Positions 27,193-35,126 of a DNA stretch of 64,000 nucleotides are shown here, piece by piece; position 1 is the first letter of the stretch, and each line of letters opens with the position of its first letter. The stretch spans positions 1 through 64,000 of the forward strand of contig JAYPVG010000004.1 of the NCBI GenBank assembly GCA_038134485.1, read 5' to 3'. The notes under the pieces were generated by a model. That model made no database searches. It was not told the origin of the DNA and saw nothing but the letters and a program-made list of their open reading frames with translations. This DNA is from NORP240 sp038134485 (GTDB lineage: Bacteria; Pseudomonadota; Gammaproteobacteria; Pseudomonadales; Pseudohongiellaceae). The position numbers and the translations under genes were made by a program.

Positions 27193-28407
27193 TTAATCCA
27201 GTCGCTCAATAATTGCGGCGGCTCCCTGACCAATGCCGATGCACAGACTTGCAAGTCCGTACCGACCACCGCTGCGTTCAAGCTGACGCATCGTGGTCAG
27301 AGCGATACGCGCTCCAGAGGCACCCAAAGGATGCCCAACGGCAATGGCGCCACCATTCGGGTTCACTCGAGTATCGTCATAGCTGACCTCAAGCAGCTTC
27401 AGACAACCCAGCACCTGGCTGGCGAACGCCTCGTTGATTTCAATAACATCCAGATCAACCAGGCTTATTCCTGCCCGCTCTAACGCTTTGCGCGCGGCAA
27501 ATACCGGCCCCAATCCCATGACCCTCGGTTCGACTCCGGCCACTGCACCACTGACTATTCTGGCCCGCGGTTTGACGCCGTATTTCTCGCCCATTTCGCG
27601 ATCTCCGATAATCAACGCCGCAGCTCCATCATTGATGCCCGATGCATTCCCCGCCGTTACAACACCTCCATCAAACAGGGGACGCAACTGTGCGAGGGCA
27701 GCAAGGTCAGTATCAGGCCGCGGATGCTCATCAGCATCGACAGTGACTGGCGGCTTTTTTCGGCCCTGGGGCACATTGATGGGAATGATTTCATTTTTAA
27801 AAAACCCCTCGGCGCGCGCAGCTTCGTACCTGGCCTGGGATGCTGCGGCAAATGTATCGCTGTCCTCCCGGGAAATTTCCAGATCGCGGGCTATATTGTC
27901 CGCCGTCTGCGGCATAGTATCGTTGCCGAAACCAGAGACAAAGGCAGGATTGGCAAACCGAGAACCCAGAGTGCTGTCCGCGATTTGTTGTCCACGATCA
28001 TAGGCGGCGTGAGCTTTTGACAGGATCAAAGGCGCGCGGCTCATGGATTCCACACCACCGGCGATGAACAGATCACCCTCTCCACACCGGATAGCCCGAC
28101 TGACATCCATTACCGCAGCAAGACCCGAGGCGCAGAGGCGATTGACCGTCAGCCCTCCCACCGAGGTGGGCAAGCCGGCCAACAATGCTGCAAAGCGGGC
28201 AACATTGCGACAATCCTCGCCGGCCTGATTAGTATTGCCTGCCACCACGTCCTCGTAGGCTTCAGGCGCAAATGCATTTCGCGCCACTACTTCTTTTATG
28301 CAATGGGCCAGCAGGTCATCAGGTCGAATCGGCGCCAGAGCGCCACCATGGCGTCCGAACGCGGTGCGTCCTCCGTCATATATGAAGACTTCCTTCAAGG
28401 CACTCAC
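27193..28407 (-). CDS. Acetyl-CoA C-acyltransferase (thiolase)
   Basis: This 404-residue thiolase cleaves 3-ketoacyl-CoA with CoA. The nucleophile cysteine is in NRLCASGLAAVMDVSRAI, then NEAFASQVL, the histidine in AVGHPLGASGARI, and the second cysteine in SLCIGIGQGAAAII. I start at the GTG at 28407, giving KEVFIYDGGRTAFGRHGGAL as the usual thiolase N-terminus. The open frame runs a further 95 codons upstream without a stop, but that part has no thiolase homology and no ribosome binding site. It is the first gene of the minus-strand beta-oxidation operon. Confidence 0.9.
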   Translation of the reverse strand: MSALKEVFIYDGGRTAFGRHGGALAPIRPDDLLAHCIKEVVARNAFAPEAYEDVVAGNTNQAGEDCRNVARFAALLAGLPTSVGGLTVNRLCASGLAAVMDVSRAIRCGEGDLFIAGGVESMSRAPLILSKAHAAYDRGQQIADSTLGSRFANPAFVSGFGNDTMPQTADNIARDLEISREDSDTFAAASQARYEAARAEGFFKNEIIPINVPQGRKKPPVTVDADEHPRPDTDLAALAQLRPLFDGGVVTAGNASGINDGAAALIIGDREMGEKYGVKPRARIVSGAVAGVEPRVMGLGPVFAARKALERAGISLVDLDVIEINEAFASQVLGCLKLLEVSYDDTRVNPNGGAIAVGHPLGASGARIALTTMRQLERSGGRYGLASLCIGIGQGAAAIIERLD

Positions 28408-28742
28408 GGACGTTGATCTCTCTCGTGCATTAGTTCCAGGACAAGCATTTACCGGGGAAGCAAGGATCAAGACAAAAGGCATACGCTCCCGGAACCAGGG
28501 CCCGGGTCGCCAGCCAGACTGTTCCCCCATCAGGCCTAGCATTTCAGGGCCAAGCATTCTAGCACAGGGCATCTCGTGGTGGAATTCAGCCGACCGCGGT
28601 GGTCTGAAACCGGTCCCAGGTCCGTAACGTCTCCTTGAATCCATATCGAGTAAGCAGCATGCCGTGTGCACAGACAAGCCGGCCAGTCGCATCGCAACCG
28701 TCAGTATGCTAGCTTACGGGCTCCCGGCAGGAGACAAAATTC
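28408..28742. other. Divergent intergenic region (335 bases)
   Basis: This lies between the thiolase (minus) and the acyl-CoA dehydrogenase (plus). The frame of the thiolase is open through it on the minus strand, but it looks non-coding (no conserved motif, no start signal). GGAG before the ATG at 28743 is a fair ribosome binding site. I find no clear promoter, operator or RNA. Confidence 0.4.
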
Positions 28743-29891
28743 ATGATTAGAGACCAGGAAACTCTCGATCAGCTGGTCGACATCGTCGAACGATTCGTTC
28801 GCGAGCGGCTGATTCCAGCAGAGGAGGAGGTGGCAGATAGCAACAGGGTCCCTGACCACCTGATCGCCGAAATGAAGGCGCTCGGGCTATTTGGTATGAC
28901 GATCCCTGAGGAATTCGGGGGTTTAGGACTCACCATGGAGGAAGAAATCTACGTGTCCATGGCGTTGGGCCACACCTCGCCTGCATTTCGATCGATTCTG
29001 GGCACAAATAACGGTATTGGCTCGGCTGCGGTCGTGTTTAATGGAACCGACGAACAAAAGCAGAAATATCTGCCGCGCTATGCCAGCGGAGAGTGGATCG
29101 GCTGCTTCTGCCTTACCGAGCCGGATGCGGGCTCGGATGCCGCATCGCTCAAAACAACGGCTCGACTCGAAGGCGACCACTACATCATCAATGGCACCAA
29201 ACGCTACATCACCAATGGTCCGGTTGCCGATACCTTTAACGTCATGGCGCGAACCAATCCCGATATCAAAGGTGCGCGCGGGATATCGTCGTTCATCGTT
29301 GAGAAAGGAACCCCAGGATTAATCCTCGGAGCAATCGACAAGAAAATGGGGCAGGCTGGCTCACTGACCTGCGACGTTATCTTCGAAGATTGCGCCGTAC
29401 CCGCGGAAAACATGATCGGCGAGGAGGGCAGCGGCTTTATCACCGCTATGAAAGTACTCGACCGGGGCCGCCTTCATATTTCGGGAGTTGCCGTCGGTGT
29501 CGCCGAGCGATTGATAGATGATGCCCTTAATTACGCGGTCACCCGCAAACAGTTTGGCACACCGATCGCCGAACATCAGCTAATTCAGGCCATGCTGGCA
29601 GATTCCAGGACAGAAGCCTACGCCGCTCGCTGCATGGTGCTGGAAACCGCTCGTGCCAGAGACCGGGGCGACAACGTGAGCACGGAGTCCTCCGCATGTA
29701 AACTCTTTGCCACGGAAATGGTCGGACGAGTTGCGGATCGGGCCGTACAGATCCACGGCGGCGCCGGCTATATCAGTGACTACGCAGTGGAACGATTCTA
29801 CCGCGACGTGCGCCTGTTTCGGCTTTATGAAGGAACGAGTCAGATTCAGCAGCTGATTATCGCGCGAAACATGATTAGAGACATCTCCTGA
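28743..29891 (+). CDS. Acyl-CoA dehydrogenase (catalytic type, 382 residues)
   Basis: A canonical acyl-CoA dehydrogenase that oxidises acyl-CoA to enoyl-CoA with FAD and passes electrons to ETF. The middle domain has CFCLTEPDAGSDAASLKTTA, NGTKRYITNGPVADTF is the FAD/substrate region, and the C-terminal segment RLYEGTSQIQQLIIARNM carries the catalytic glutamate of EGTSQIQ. Unlike the pairs in this window, it looks self-sufficient (homotetramer). It is divergent from the beta-oxidation operon, which fits a shared control region. GGAG is nine bases upstream of the ATG. Confidence 0.92.
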   Translation: MIRDQETLDQLVDIVERFVRERLIPAEEEVADSNRVPDHLIAEMKALGLFGMTIPEEFGGLGLTMEEEIYVSMALGHTSPAFRSILGTNNGIGSAAVVFNGTDEQKQKYLPRYASGEWIGCFCLTEPDAGSDAASLKTTARLEGDHYIINGTKRYITNGPVADTFNVMARTNPDIKGARGISSFIVEKGTPGLILGAIDKKMGQAGSLTCDVIFEDCAVPAENMIGEEGSGFITAMKVLDRGRLHISGVAVGVAERLIDDALNYAVTRKQFGTPIAEHQLIQAMLADSRTEAYAARCMVLETARARDRGDNVSTESSACKLFATEMVGRVADRAVQIHGGAGYISDYAVERFYRDVRLFRLYEGTSQIQQLIIARNMIRDIS

Positions 29892-29914
29892 TCCTGACGC
29901 CGGCCGAGTGCACC

Positions 29915-30436
29915 TCAGTGCAGCCGGTAGAATCCCTCTGTCGGAATCTCCGGTTTGTACTGCTCATGGCAGTTGTCACAGCTGCTTCGCAATGCGTCGG
30001 CCGCATCCAACAATGCAGGCAGATCCTGAACCCTGGTCGCCTGCAGAGCGCTTCTTGCAGCCCCGTTCATCTGTCCGGTAAATTCCCGCCATCCGGGTTG
30101 TGCCACCCAGAGTGAATCGTTTACCCCGGTCCCTCCCATGGTGATGGCCGATGTACTCGACAACAGCTGAATCGCATTATGTTCCAGCTCTTGCCAGGCA
30201 CCGATCGTCAGGCCCTGATCGTCCAGGAGAGTCAGGCTTAATATCTCGTGAGCCGCATGATCAATCTGCCCAACCATAATTTCATTAACGCTGATATCGG
30301 GTACAAATGGCACGTTTATGCGCGGGTCCTGGACCGGAGAGTTTGCCGGTTGCGAGCAAGTTACAAGCGTCATCATTGACGCGAGGGTGACCAGAGCAAG
30401 GACTCGTTGCATAGATTGTCCAAGATTACCATTCAC
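29915..30436 (-). CDS. Lipoprotein with a C-terminal CxxCH heme site (cytochrome c'-like)
   Basis: This 173-residue protein has a hydrophobic leader ending in TLVTCS, a likely lipobox, and a helical body. The heme site CDNCH lies near the C terminus (SSCDNCHEQYKPE), the arrangement of four-helix cytochromes c'. Heme attachment is inferred from CxxCH only. Start is ambiguous: GTG at 30436 has GGGAG upstream; ATG at 30412 gives a shorter leader. It is divergent from hsp20, and the FNR site at 30549 lies between the two, so joint oxygen control is possible. Confidence 0.7.
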   Translation of the reverse strand: MNGNLGQSMQRVLALVTLASMMTLVTCSQPANSPVQDPRINVPFVPDISVNEIMVGQIDHAAHEILSLTLLDDQGLTIGAWQELEHNAIQLLSSTSAITMGGTGVNDSLWVAQPGWREFTGQMNGAARSALQATRVQDLPALLDAADALRSSCDNCHEQYKPEIPTEGFYRLH

Positions 30437-30548
30437 TAGATTTTGCTCCCTATGTTCAGGCTGTCATTCCAGCAGGTTTTTTATAGCACCGCAAATCCCA
30501 CGCGAGCAATTTCGGATCATGGGATATTCACGGCCGGAGTCGACATTC

Positions 30549-30562
30549 TTGATTTAGATCAA
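30549..30562. promoter_or_regulatory. FNR/Anr box (perfect palindrome)
   Basis: TTGATTTAGATCAA matches the FNR consensus TTGAT-N4-ATCAA at all ten defined positions. It lies about 155 bases upstream of the hsp20 ATG (30718) and 112 bases upstream of the divergent cytochrome start. A site about 40 bases before a transcription start near 30597 would activate hsp20 under low oxygen. An FNR homologue is encoded at 38399 in the same window. Confidence 0.85.
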
Positions 30563-30717
30563 GAAGTCCTTATGCGCCACGGAAAAAAATAATCCGGCGC
30601 TTGACTGACAACTGGTCAGCCCTCGGTCCATGGATAGCGACCCGCAGGATGAAACGCGCAAGCAAGAATCCGGTCCGAGCGCTACCTATAACAGTGGTTA
30701 AAACTGGAGGCATGAAA

Positions 30718-31137
30718 ATGAATCTGATCCCCCGAAATCAACATAATGATATTGATTCACTGTTCGACAACGTTTTTCCTGGCTTTCCGAGTCTTATGGG
30801 CAAAGCCATGCGCGTGGACATCAACGAGGATGACCATGGCTACGAAATCACCGCAGAACTGCCAGGCTTTAGTAAAGAAGACATCTCCGTGACCTTCCGA
30901 AATGACACCTTGACCATCACAGCAAGCCGGGAAACCGACACAAGTAAGAAGAAAAAAGGCAAGTTGATCCGACGGGAACGCAGCAGCGGCACATTCACCC
31001 GCAGCTTCACTGTGCACGAAGGCGTGAAACAGGAAGACATTGAAGCCAGTTTCACGGAGGGTCTACTCACCCTTATCATTCCCAAACGCGGGCAACATGA
31101 CGCTGAAACGGACGTGCTCAACATCAGCATTGAGTGA
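30718..31137 (+). CDS. Small heat shock protein, Hsp20/alpha-crystallin family
   Basis: This 139-residue sHsp has the alpha-crystallin domain from about 33 to 130 (VDINEDDHGYEITAELPGFS, DTLTITASRETD, FTEGLLTLIIPKR). It is an ATP-independent holdase that binds unfolding proteins. GGAGG at 30706-30710, seven bases upstream, decides for the ATG at 30718 over an ATG two codons earlier. An FNR box precedes it, which ties this sHsp to oxygen limitation. Three further stress-related genes follow on the plus strand (UspE-like, K+ channel). Confidence 0.93.
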   Translation: MNLIPRNQHNDIDSLFDNVFPGFPSLMGKAMRVDINEDDHGYEITAELPGFSKEDISVTFRNDTLTITASRETDTSKKKKGKLIRRERSSGTFTRSFTVHEGVKQEDIEASFTEGLLTLIIPKRGQHDAETDVLNISIE

Positions 31138-31302
31138 TCAATATACACCTGCCACTCGTGGCTGGTACTATCGACACCTATCAGGATAGGCCCCGGTCTT
31201 ATTGCTCGGTTATACGATAAACAGCATAGCACCGCCAAATCCGTGGGCAGGCAATGCTGGCATCAACGGTGCCTCACGAAAGAAACAAACAAGGATAAAT
31301 TC

Positions 31303-32211
31303 ATGGCGACCATTGACAGCATTCTCGTTGTAGTCGATCCAACCGTGGAGCACGACTTTGTAATTGAGCGCGCAAAGGGAATACTGCGATATAACAAAGC
31401 CTCTGTTCGATTCTTTATCAATACCTCCAATACTCTGACCCAGCACTCTTATGCCTACGAAGGAATGGATGGCCATTTTCTCGAAAAGCAGAGACTACTT
31501 TTTGTCGAGCATTACCGGAAAATACTGCACGAGCTCGTAGAAGAATTTTCTGCTATGGGCGTAAGCGCCACGTCAACCTTTACCGAGGAGCACAACCTCG
31601 CTGAAGCCATACTGTCTGAGATCAGGGAATACGCGCCGGACCTGGTGCTGAAAAGCACCCACCACCATAGCTTACTGAGAAAAACAGTAATCACCAATAC
31701 GGACTGGCGACTGATCCGTAAATGCCCAAAGCCTCTGCTACTGGTTAAGCCCCGCAGCTGGTTTGAGGAGGGCAGCGCAGTGGCTTCGGTGGATCCTCTG
31801 CACGCCAAGGCGGCTCAATCGAAACTCGATCATAAGCTGATCGAGACCGCCGAAGCCGTTGCCAGGGCGTTCAATCAGACGCCCAAAGTCTTTCATTGCT
31901 ATTTCCCCTTCTCGAGTACTATGTTCCCCACCGCAGCTGAAACTATCGACCAATTACGAGAATTAAAGGAACGACATGAGGCGGAACTCAACGAGTTATT
32001 AGCTGGCCATAATGTTGAGTCAGAAAATGTGGAGATTACCCGCGGCGATCTGGTCCCGTCGCTGATACATTATCTGGACAAGACTAACGCCAATATTCTC
32101 ATTATCGGCGCACTTTCCCGAAACATACTTGAACGAGCTATCGTTGGTAACACAGCTGAGAAAATTCTTGATGGCTGCCCTTGCGATGTGCTGATTATCA
32201 AGCCTGATTGA
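31303..32211 (+). CDS. Tandem universal stress protein, UspE-like
   Basis: This 302-residue protein consists of two Usp domains. The first half ends with APDLVLKSTHHHSLLRKTVI and LIRKCPKPLLLVKPRSW, which match E. coli UspE (DLVLKMAHQHDRLEAVIF, LLRKCPSPVWMVKDQPW). The second half ends IIGALSRNILERAIVGNTAE, with the G-N-T-A turn of UspE but no clean G-x2-G-x9-G-S/T ATP motif. AAGGA precedes the ATG at 31303. UspE acts in cell aggregation and stress survival in E. coli; binding of a lipid or nucleotide is unproven here. It is one of three UspE-like paralogues in this block. Confidence 0.88.
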   Translation: MATIDSILVVVDPTVEHDFVIERAKGILRYNKASVRFFINTSNTLTQHSYAYEGMDGHFLEKQRLLFVEHYRKILHELVEEFSAMGVSATSTFTEEHNLAEAILSEIREYAPDLVLKSTHHHSLLRKTVITNTDWRLIRKCPKPLLLVKPRSWFEEGSAVASVDPLHAKAAQSKLDHKLIETAEAVARAFNQTPKVFHCYFPFSSTMFPTAAETIDQLRELKERHEAELNELLAGHNVESENVEITRGDLVPSLIHYLDKTNANILIIGALSRNILERAIVGNTAEKILDGCPCDVLIIKPD

Positions 32212-32282
32212 GATTGAAAAATCGGCAATTTCGATGAAGAGTCAGTAAGCAAACTATTTCGAACTGGAAAATATGGGACTTC

Positions 32283-33119
32283 ATGAGCATACATCCGCTC
32301 GCCAAAAACAAACTTAAGAACGCTATCTACGAAGTAATCTTCGGCTATGAATCTCGAGCGGGCAAGCTATTTGACCTGGCGCTGATCTTTATGATTGTGA
32401 TTAGCGTCATCGCTGTCCTGTTTGATTCTGTAGGAGTTTATCACCAACAGTACGGTGATTTGCTGTACTCGCTTGAATGGTTTTTTACTATCGTATTTAC
32501 GATTGAATATATCCTTCGAATTTACTCTTCACCTCATCCTCGAGGTTATATATTCAGTTTCTATGGAATGATTGACCTGTTGTCTATTCTACCCACTTAT
32601 ATTGCATTTCTTTTCCCTCAGTCTGCGTACCTGACAGTGGTGAGGATTCTGCGAGTCCTGCGCATATTCCGAGTACTCAAACTATTTCGCTACATTGGTG
32701 AAGCGAATATTCTCTTCAGGGCATTGGTGCAATCACGCAGAAAAATATTTGTCTTCTTGTTCTGTGTCCTGACCCTGATCGTAATATTCGGCACTCTGAT
32801 GTTCATCATTGAAGGTCCGCAAAACGGTTTTTCCAGCATACCAAGAAGTATGTACTGGGCCATAGTTACGGTAACCACTGTGGGATATGGCGATATCTCT
32901 CCCCAGACAAGTCTGGGCCAGTTACTGGCCGCAGTAACCATGATTTGCGGTTACGCAATCATTGCAGTCCCAACTGGCATCGTGGGAGTAGAGATCATGA
33001 ACGAAATTCAGCGCCAAAGCGCAAACAGCACAAGCGCGTCCAGGCTATGCAATAATTGCAATCTGGCAAGACATGAGGAGGATGCGCGTTACTGCAAACG
33101 CTGCGGTACCGGACTATAG
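32283..33119 (+). CDS. Voltage-gated-type potassium channel with C-terminal zinc ribbon
   Basis: The 278-residue protein has six hydrophobic segments of a Kv-type channel. The S4 sensor-like helix reads VVRILRVLRIFRVLKLFRYI with regularly spaced arginines. The selectivity filter TVTTVGYGDISPQTSLGQ gives TVGYGD, so K+ is the expected ion. After S6 (YAIIAVPTGIVGVEIM) the tail holds CNNCNLARHEEDARYCKRCG, a CxxC...CxxC zinc ribbon. That is unlike plain Kv channels, where the C-terminus is usually RCK or CNBD. It lies 71 bases after the UspE-like gene and may be FNR-linked. Confidence in the channel is high; the zinc ribbon is a motif reading. Confidence 0.88.
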   Translation: MSIHPLAKNKLKNAIYEVIFGYESRAGKLFDLALIFMIVISVIAVLFDSVGVYHQQYGDLLYSLEWFFTIVFTIEYILRIYSSPHPRGYIFSFYGMIDLLSILPTYIAFLFPQSAYLTVVRILRVLRIFRVLKLFRYIGEANILFRALVQSRRKIFVFLFCVLTLIVIFGTLMFIIEGPQNGFSSIPRSMYWAIVTVTTVGYGDISPQTSLGQLLAAVTMICGYAIIAVPTGIVGVEIMNEIQRQSANSTSASRLCNNCNLARHEEDARYCKRCGTGL

Positions 33120-33239
33120 ACTTGCGTCTGTTCGACAATCGAGCCAGAACGAATTGCTTGCCGGATCGGCTCTTTCTGCAATTTCTGCTTGAGCCATCCT
33201 GTATTAACAGCACACGCATTGTCCCAGCCCTCGCGGGAC

Positions 33240-34145
33240 TCAGTGAGAAACGGCCTGAGGCTTTATTATCAGGACATCAGATTCAAGATAGTCGAGAACT
33301 TTTTCGGCCGTGTTTCCGATAAGCGCATCGGAAAGTCTTGAGCGAGAGAGGGCTCCCATGACGATAATATCGCTGCCAAGTCGGTTCTCGTAGCTTTGCA
33401 ATGCGAGCACCGGAGATTCATCCACCAGATGGCAGTTTTCAGAAGGCAGATCATAACTCGCCAGCAATCCCTCAAAGGCCTGACTGTGTGCCTGCAGTAT
33501 CCTGCCCGGCAGCGCAAAGAGTTGGCCGGGTTCCTGATAGGCATGCAGAACGTGGACTTCGCCACCGAGCTGAGCACCCAGACTCGAGGCGGAGTCGATA
33601 ATATTGCCGTCAAGATTTAGGGGCTTGTGATGACTGTGAACAGGATCTACTCCAGCTATTATGACAGACGCCTGCTTCCAGGGGCGGTCCTTGACCAGTA
33701 GCAGTGGACTAGGGCAAAAGCGCACCAACTGCCAGCTGTCGTTGGACAAAAAAGTTCTTGCCAGCCTGGAGTAAGATCGTGTGCGCTGAATCACCAGATC
33801 GACGGAGTATTCGTGCGCCTTGCTAACAATTTGTTCGTAGCGAGGATGGCCCCAAACAAGTTCTGAGCGCGCCTTGCAACCCAGTGACTGCAACCGTTTC
33901 ACCACTGTCGATAATTTTTGTTCGAGTCGTTTACAGTGCTCCTCCCGCAGCACCTGTAGCTCATCGCCAAAACTGTAGTAACTGTCATGGAGAAATTTTT
34001 CATAACCACAGATCAGAAGAACTATTTCTGCGCCCTGCATGTCGCCCGCTAATCGCAATGCTTTGCCGACTTCAACCGGAAGTTCATCTCCGGCCGGCTC
34101 CTCGTAACCGTCGAGGACCACCAGAATTTTTCTATATGACTGCAT
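33240..34145 (-). CDS. Tandem universal stress protein, UspE-like (second copy)
   Basis: This 301-residue protein with two Usp domains starts MQSYRKILVVLDGYEEPAGD. First-half signals are VDLVIQRTRSYSRLARTFLS and LVRFCPSPLLLVKDRPWKQ, again UspE-like. The end reads IVMGALSRSRLSDALIGNTAEKVLDYLESDVLIIKP. The gene converges on the channel gene (33119), with a 120-base gap and no clear terminator. It runs on the minus strand and diverges from the YbhP-like gene at 34305. Confidence 0.87.
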   Translation of the reverse strand: MQSYRKILVVLDGYEEPAGDELPVEVGKALRLAGDMQGAEIVLLICGYEKFLHDSYYSFGDELQVLREEHCKRLEQKLSTVVKRLQSLGCKARSELVWGHPRYEQIVSKAHEYSVDLVIQRTRSYSRLARTFLSNDSWQLVRFCPSPLLLVKDRPWKQASVIIAGVDPVHSHHKPLNLDGNIIDSASSLGAQLGGEVHVLHAYQEPGQLFALPGRILQAHSQAFEGLLASYDLPSENCHLVDESPVLALQSYENRLGSDIIVMGALSRSRLSDALIGNTAEKVLDYLESDVLIIKPQAVSH

Positions 34146-34304
34146 ACGTGTTTCCCCTATTCAGACTTATAGATTCAATTTAATGCAATGTACCTGACCC
34201 GTTACCGAAATATCGAATCTTTTTTACCGCGCTTGCGCGCTTAAACAAATCTCTCTTTCTGCGGCTTTGCTAATCATTTACAAACACCTATTATAGGTTC
34301 CGGC

Positions 34305-35114
34305 ATGGTTCAATCCGACACGAGCTTTATTCGCTATCCGGGTCACATGAAATCTATCGATCTCAAGGTACTTACTCTCAATATCCATAAGGGCTTCTCA
34401 GCCGGTCAGCGACGATTTACTCTCGAAAACATACGCAATTGTCTGCGAGACAGCAAGGCGAGCATAGTTTTTCTCCAGGAGGTAGTCGGCGAACATCAAC
34501 TCTTTGCACGCAAGATTCCCGGCTGGCCACAAGGCAACCAACTGGAGTTCCTCGCTGACTCGGTATGGTCTCATCACGCATACGGCAAAAACGCCATTTA
34601 TCAGCATGGCCACCACGGTAACGCGATCTTATCAGAGGTCCCATTCAAGTCATGGCACAATCTTGATGTGTCTCTGATGACTGTATCTCAACGCGGTATA
34701 TTGCACGGCGTGACCGCAAACAATTTGCACCTGCTTTGCGTACATTTCGGATTATTTGAAAAAGAAAGACGCCTGCAGGTCAGAAAGCTGATCGAATATG
34801 TCGTTGGAAATATTCCCGCCGATGCTCCCATGATTATAGCCGGAGATTTTAATGACTGGCGTAAAACACTGCACAATAGACTGGTGCGCGAGCTGCGCCT
34901 GCATGACGCCCATCAGAAACTGAACAATAAAGTTGCGAACACTTTTCCTTCTTTTCGTCCAATACTACCAATGGACAGAATTTACCTGCGTGGCTTTCAA
35001 GTACGTTCCTGTTCTATCATGAACAGTCCTGAGTGGCGCAGGATATCGGATCATTGTGCAGTCATGGCGAGCCTGAGCCTGCGTGCCCAGCATCCTTCGA
35101 TTGCTGGCAGCTAG
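34305..35114 (+). CDS. Endonuclease/exonuclease/phosphatase family protein, YbhP-like
   Basis: This protein of about 269 residues has the EEP fold. VLTLNIHKGFSAGQRRF, SIVFLQEVVGEH, FLADSVWSHHAYGKNAIYQ, GHHGNAILSEVP, VHFGLFEKERRLQ, IIAGDFNDWR and RISDHCAVMASL follow the E. coli YbhP order, including catalytic N, E, D/N and H residues. E. coli ybhP lies directly before clsB (ybhO); here a cardiolipin synthase follows after 12 bases. The true reaction is unknown, phosphodiester hydrolysis of a lipid or nucleic acid being likely. ATGs at 34305 and 34347 are both possible starts. Confidence 0.88.
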   Translation: MVQSDTSFIRYPGHMKSIDLKVLTLNIHKGFSAGQRRFTLENIRNCLRDSKASIVFLQEVVGEHQLFARKIPGWPQGNQLEFLADSVWSHHAYGKNAIYQHGHHGNAILSEVPFKSWHNLDVSLMTVSQRGILHGVTANNLHLLCVHFGLFEKERRLQVRKLIEYVVGNIPADAPMIIAGDFNDWRKTLHNRLVRELRLHDAHQKLNNKVANTFPSFRPILPMDRIYLRGFQVRSCSIMNSPEWRRISDHCAVMASLSLRAQHPSIAGS

Positions 35115-35126
35115 AGCGAGGAAACC

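Noticed and set aside
28408..28692. 95-codon N-terminal extension of the thiolase
   Set aside because: No homology in the extension, no ribosome binding site, and the GTG at 28407 gives the normal thiolase N-terminus.
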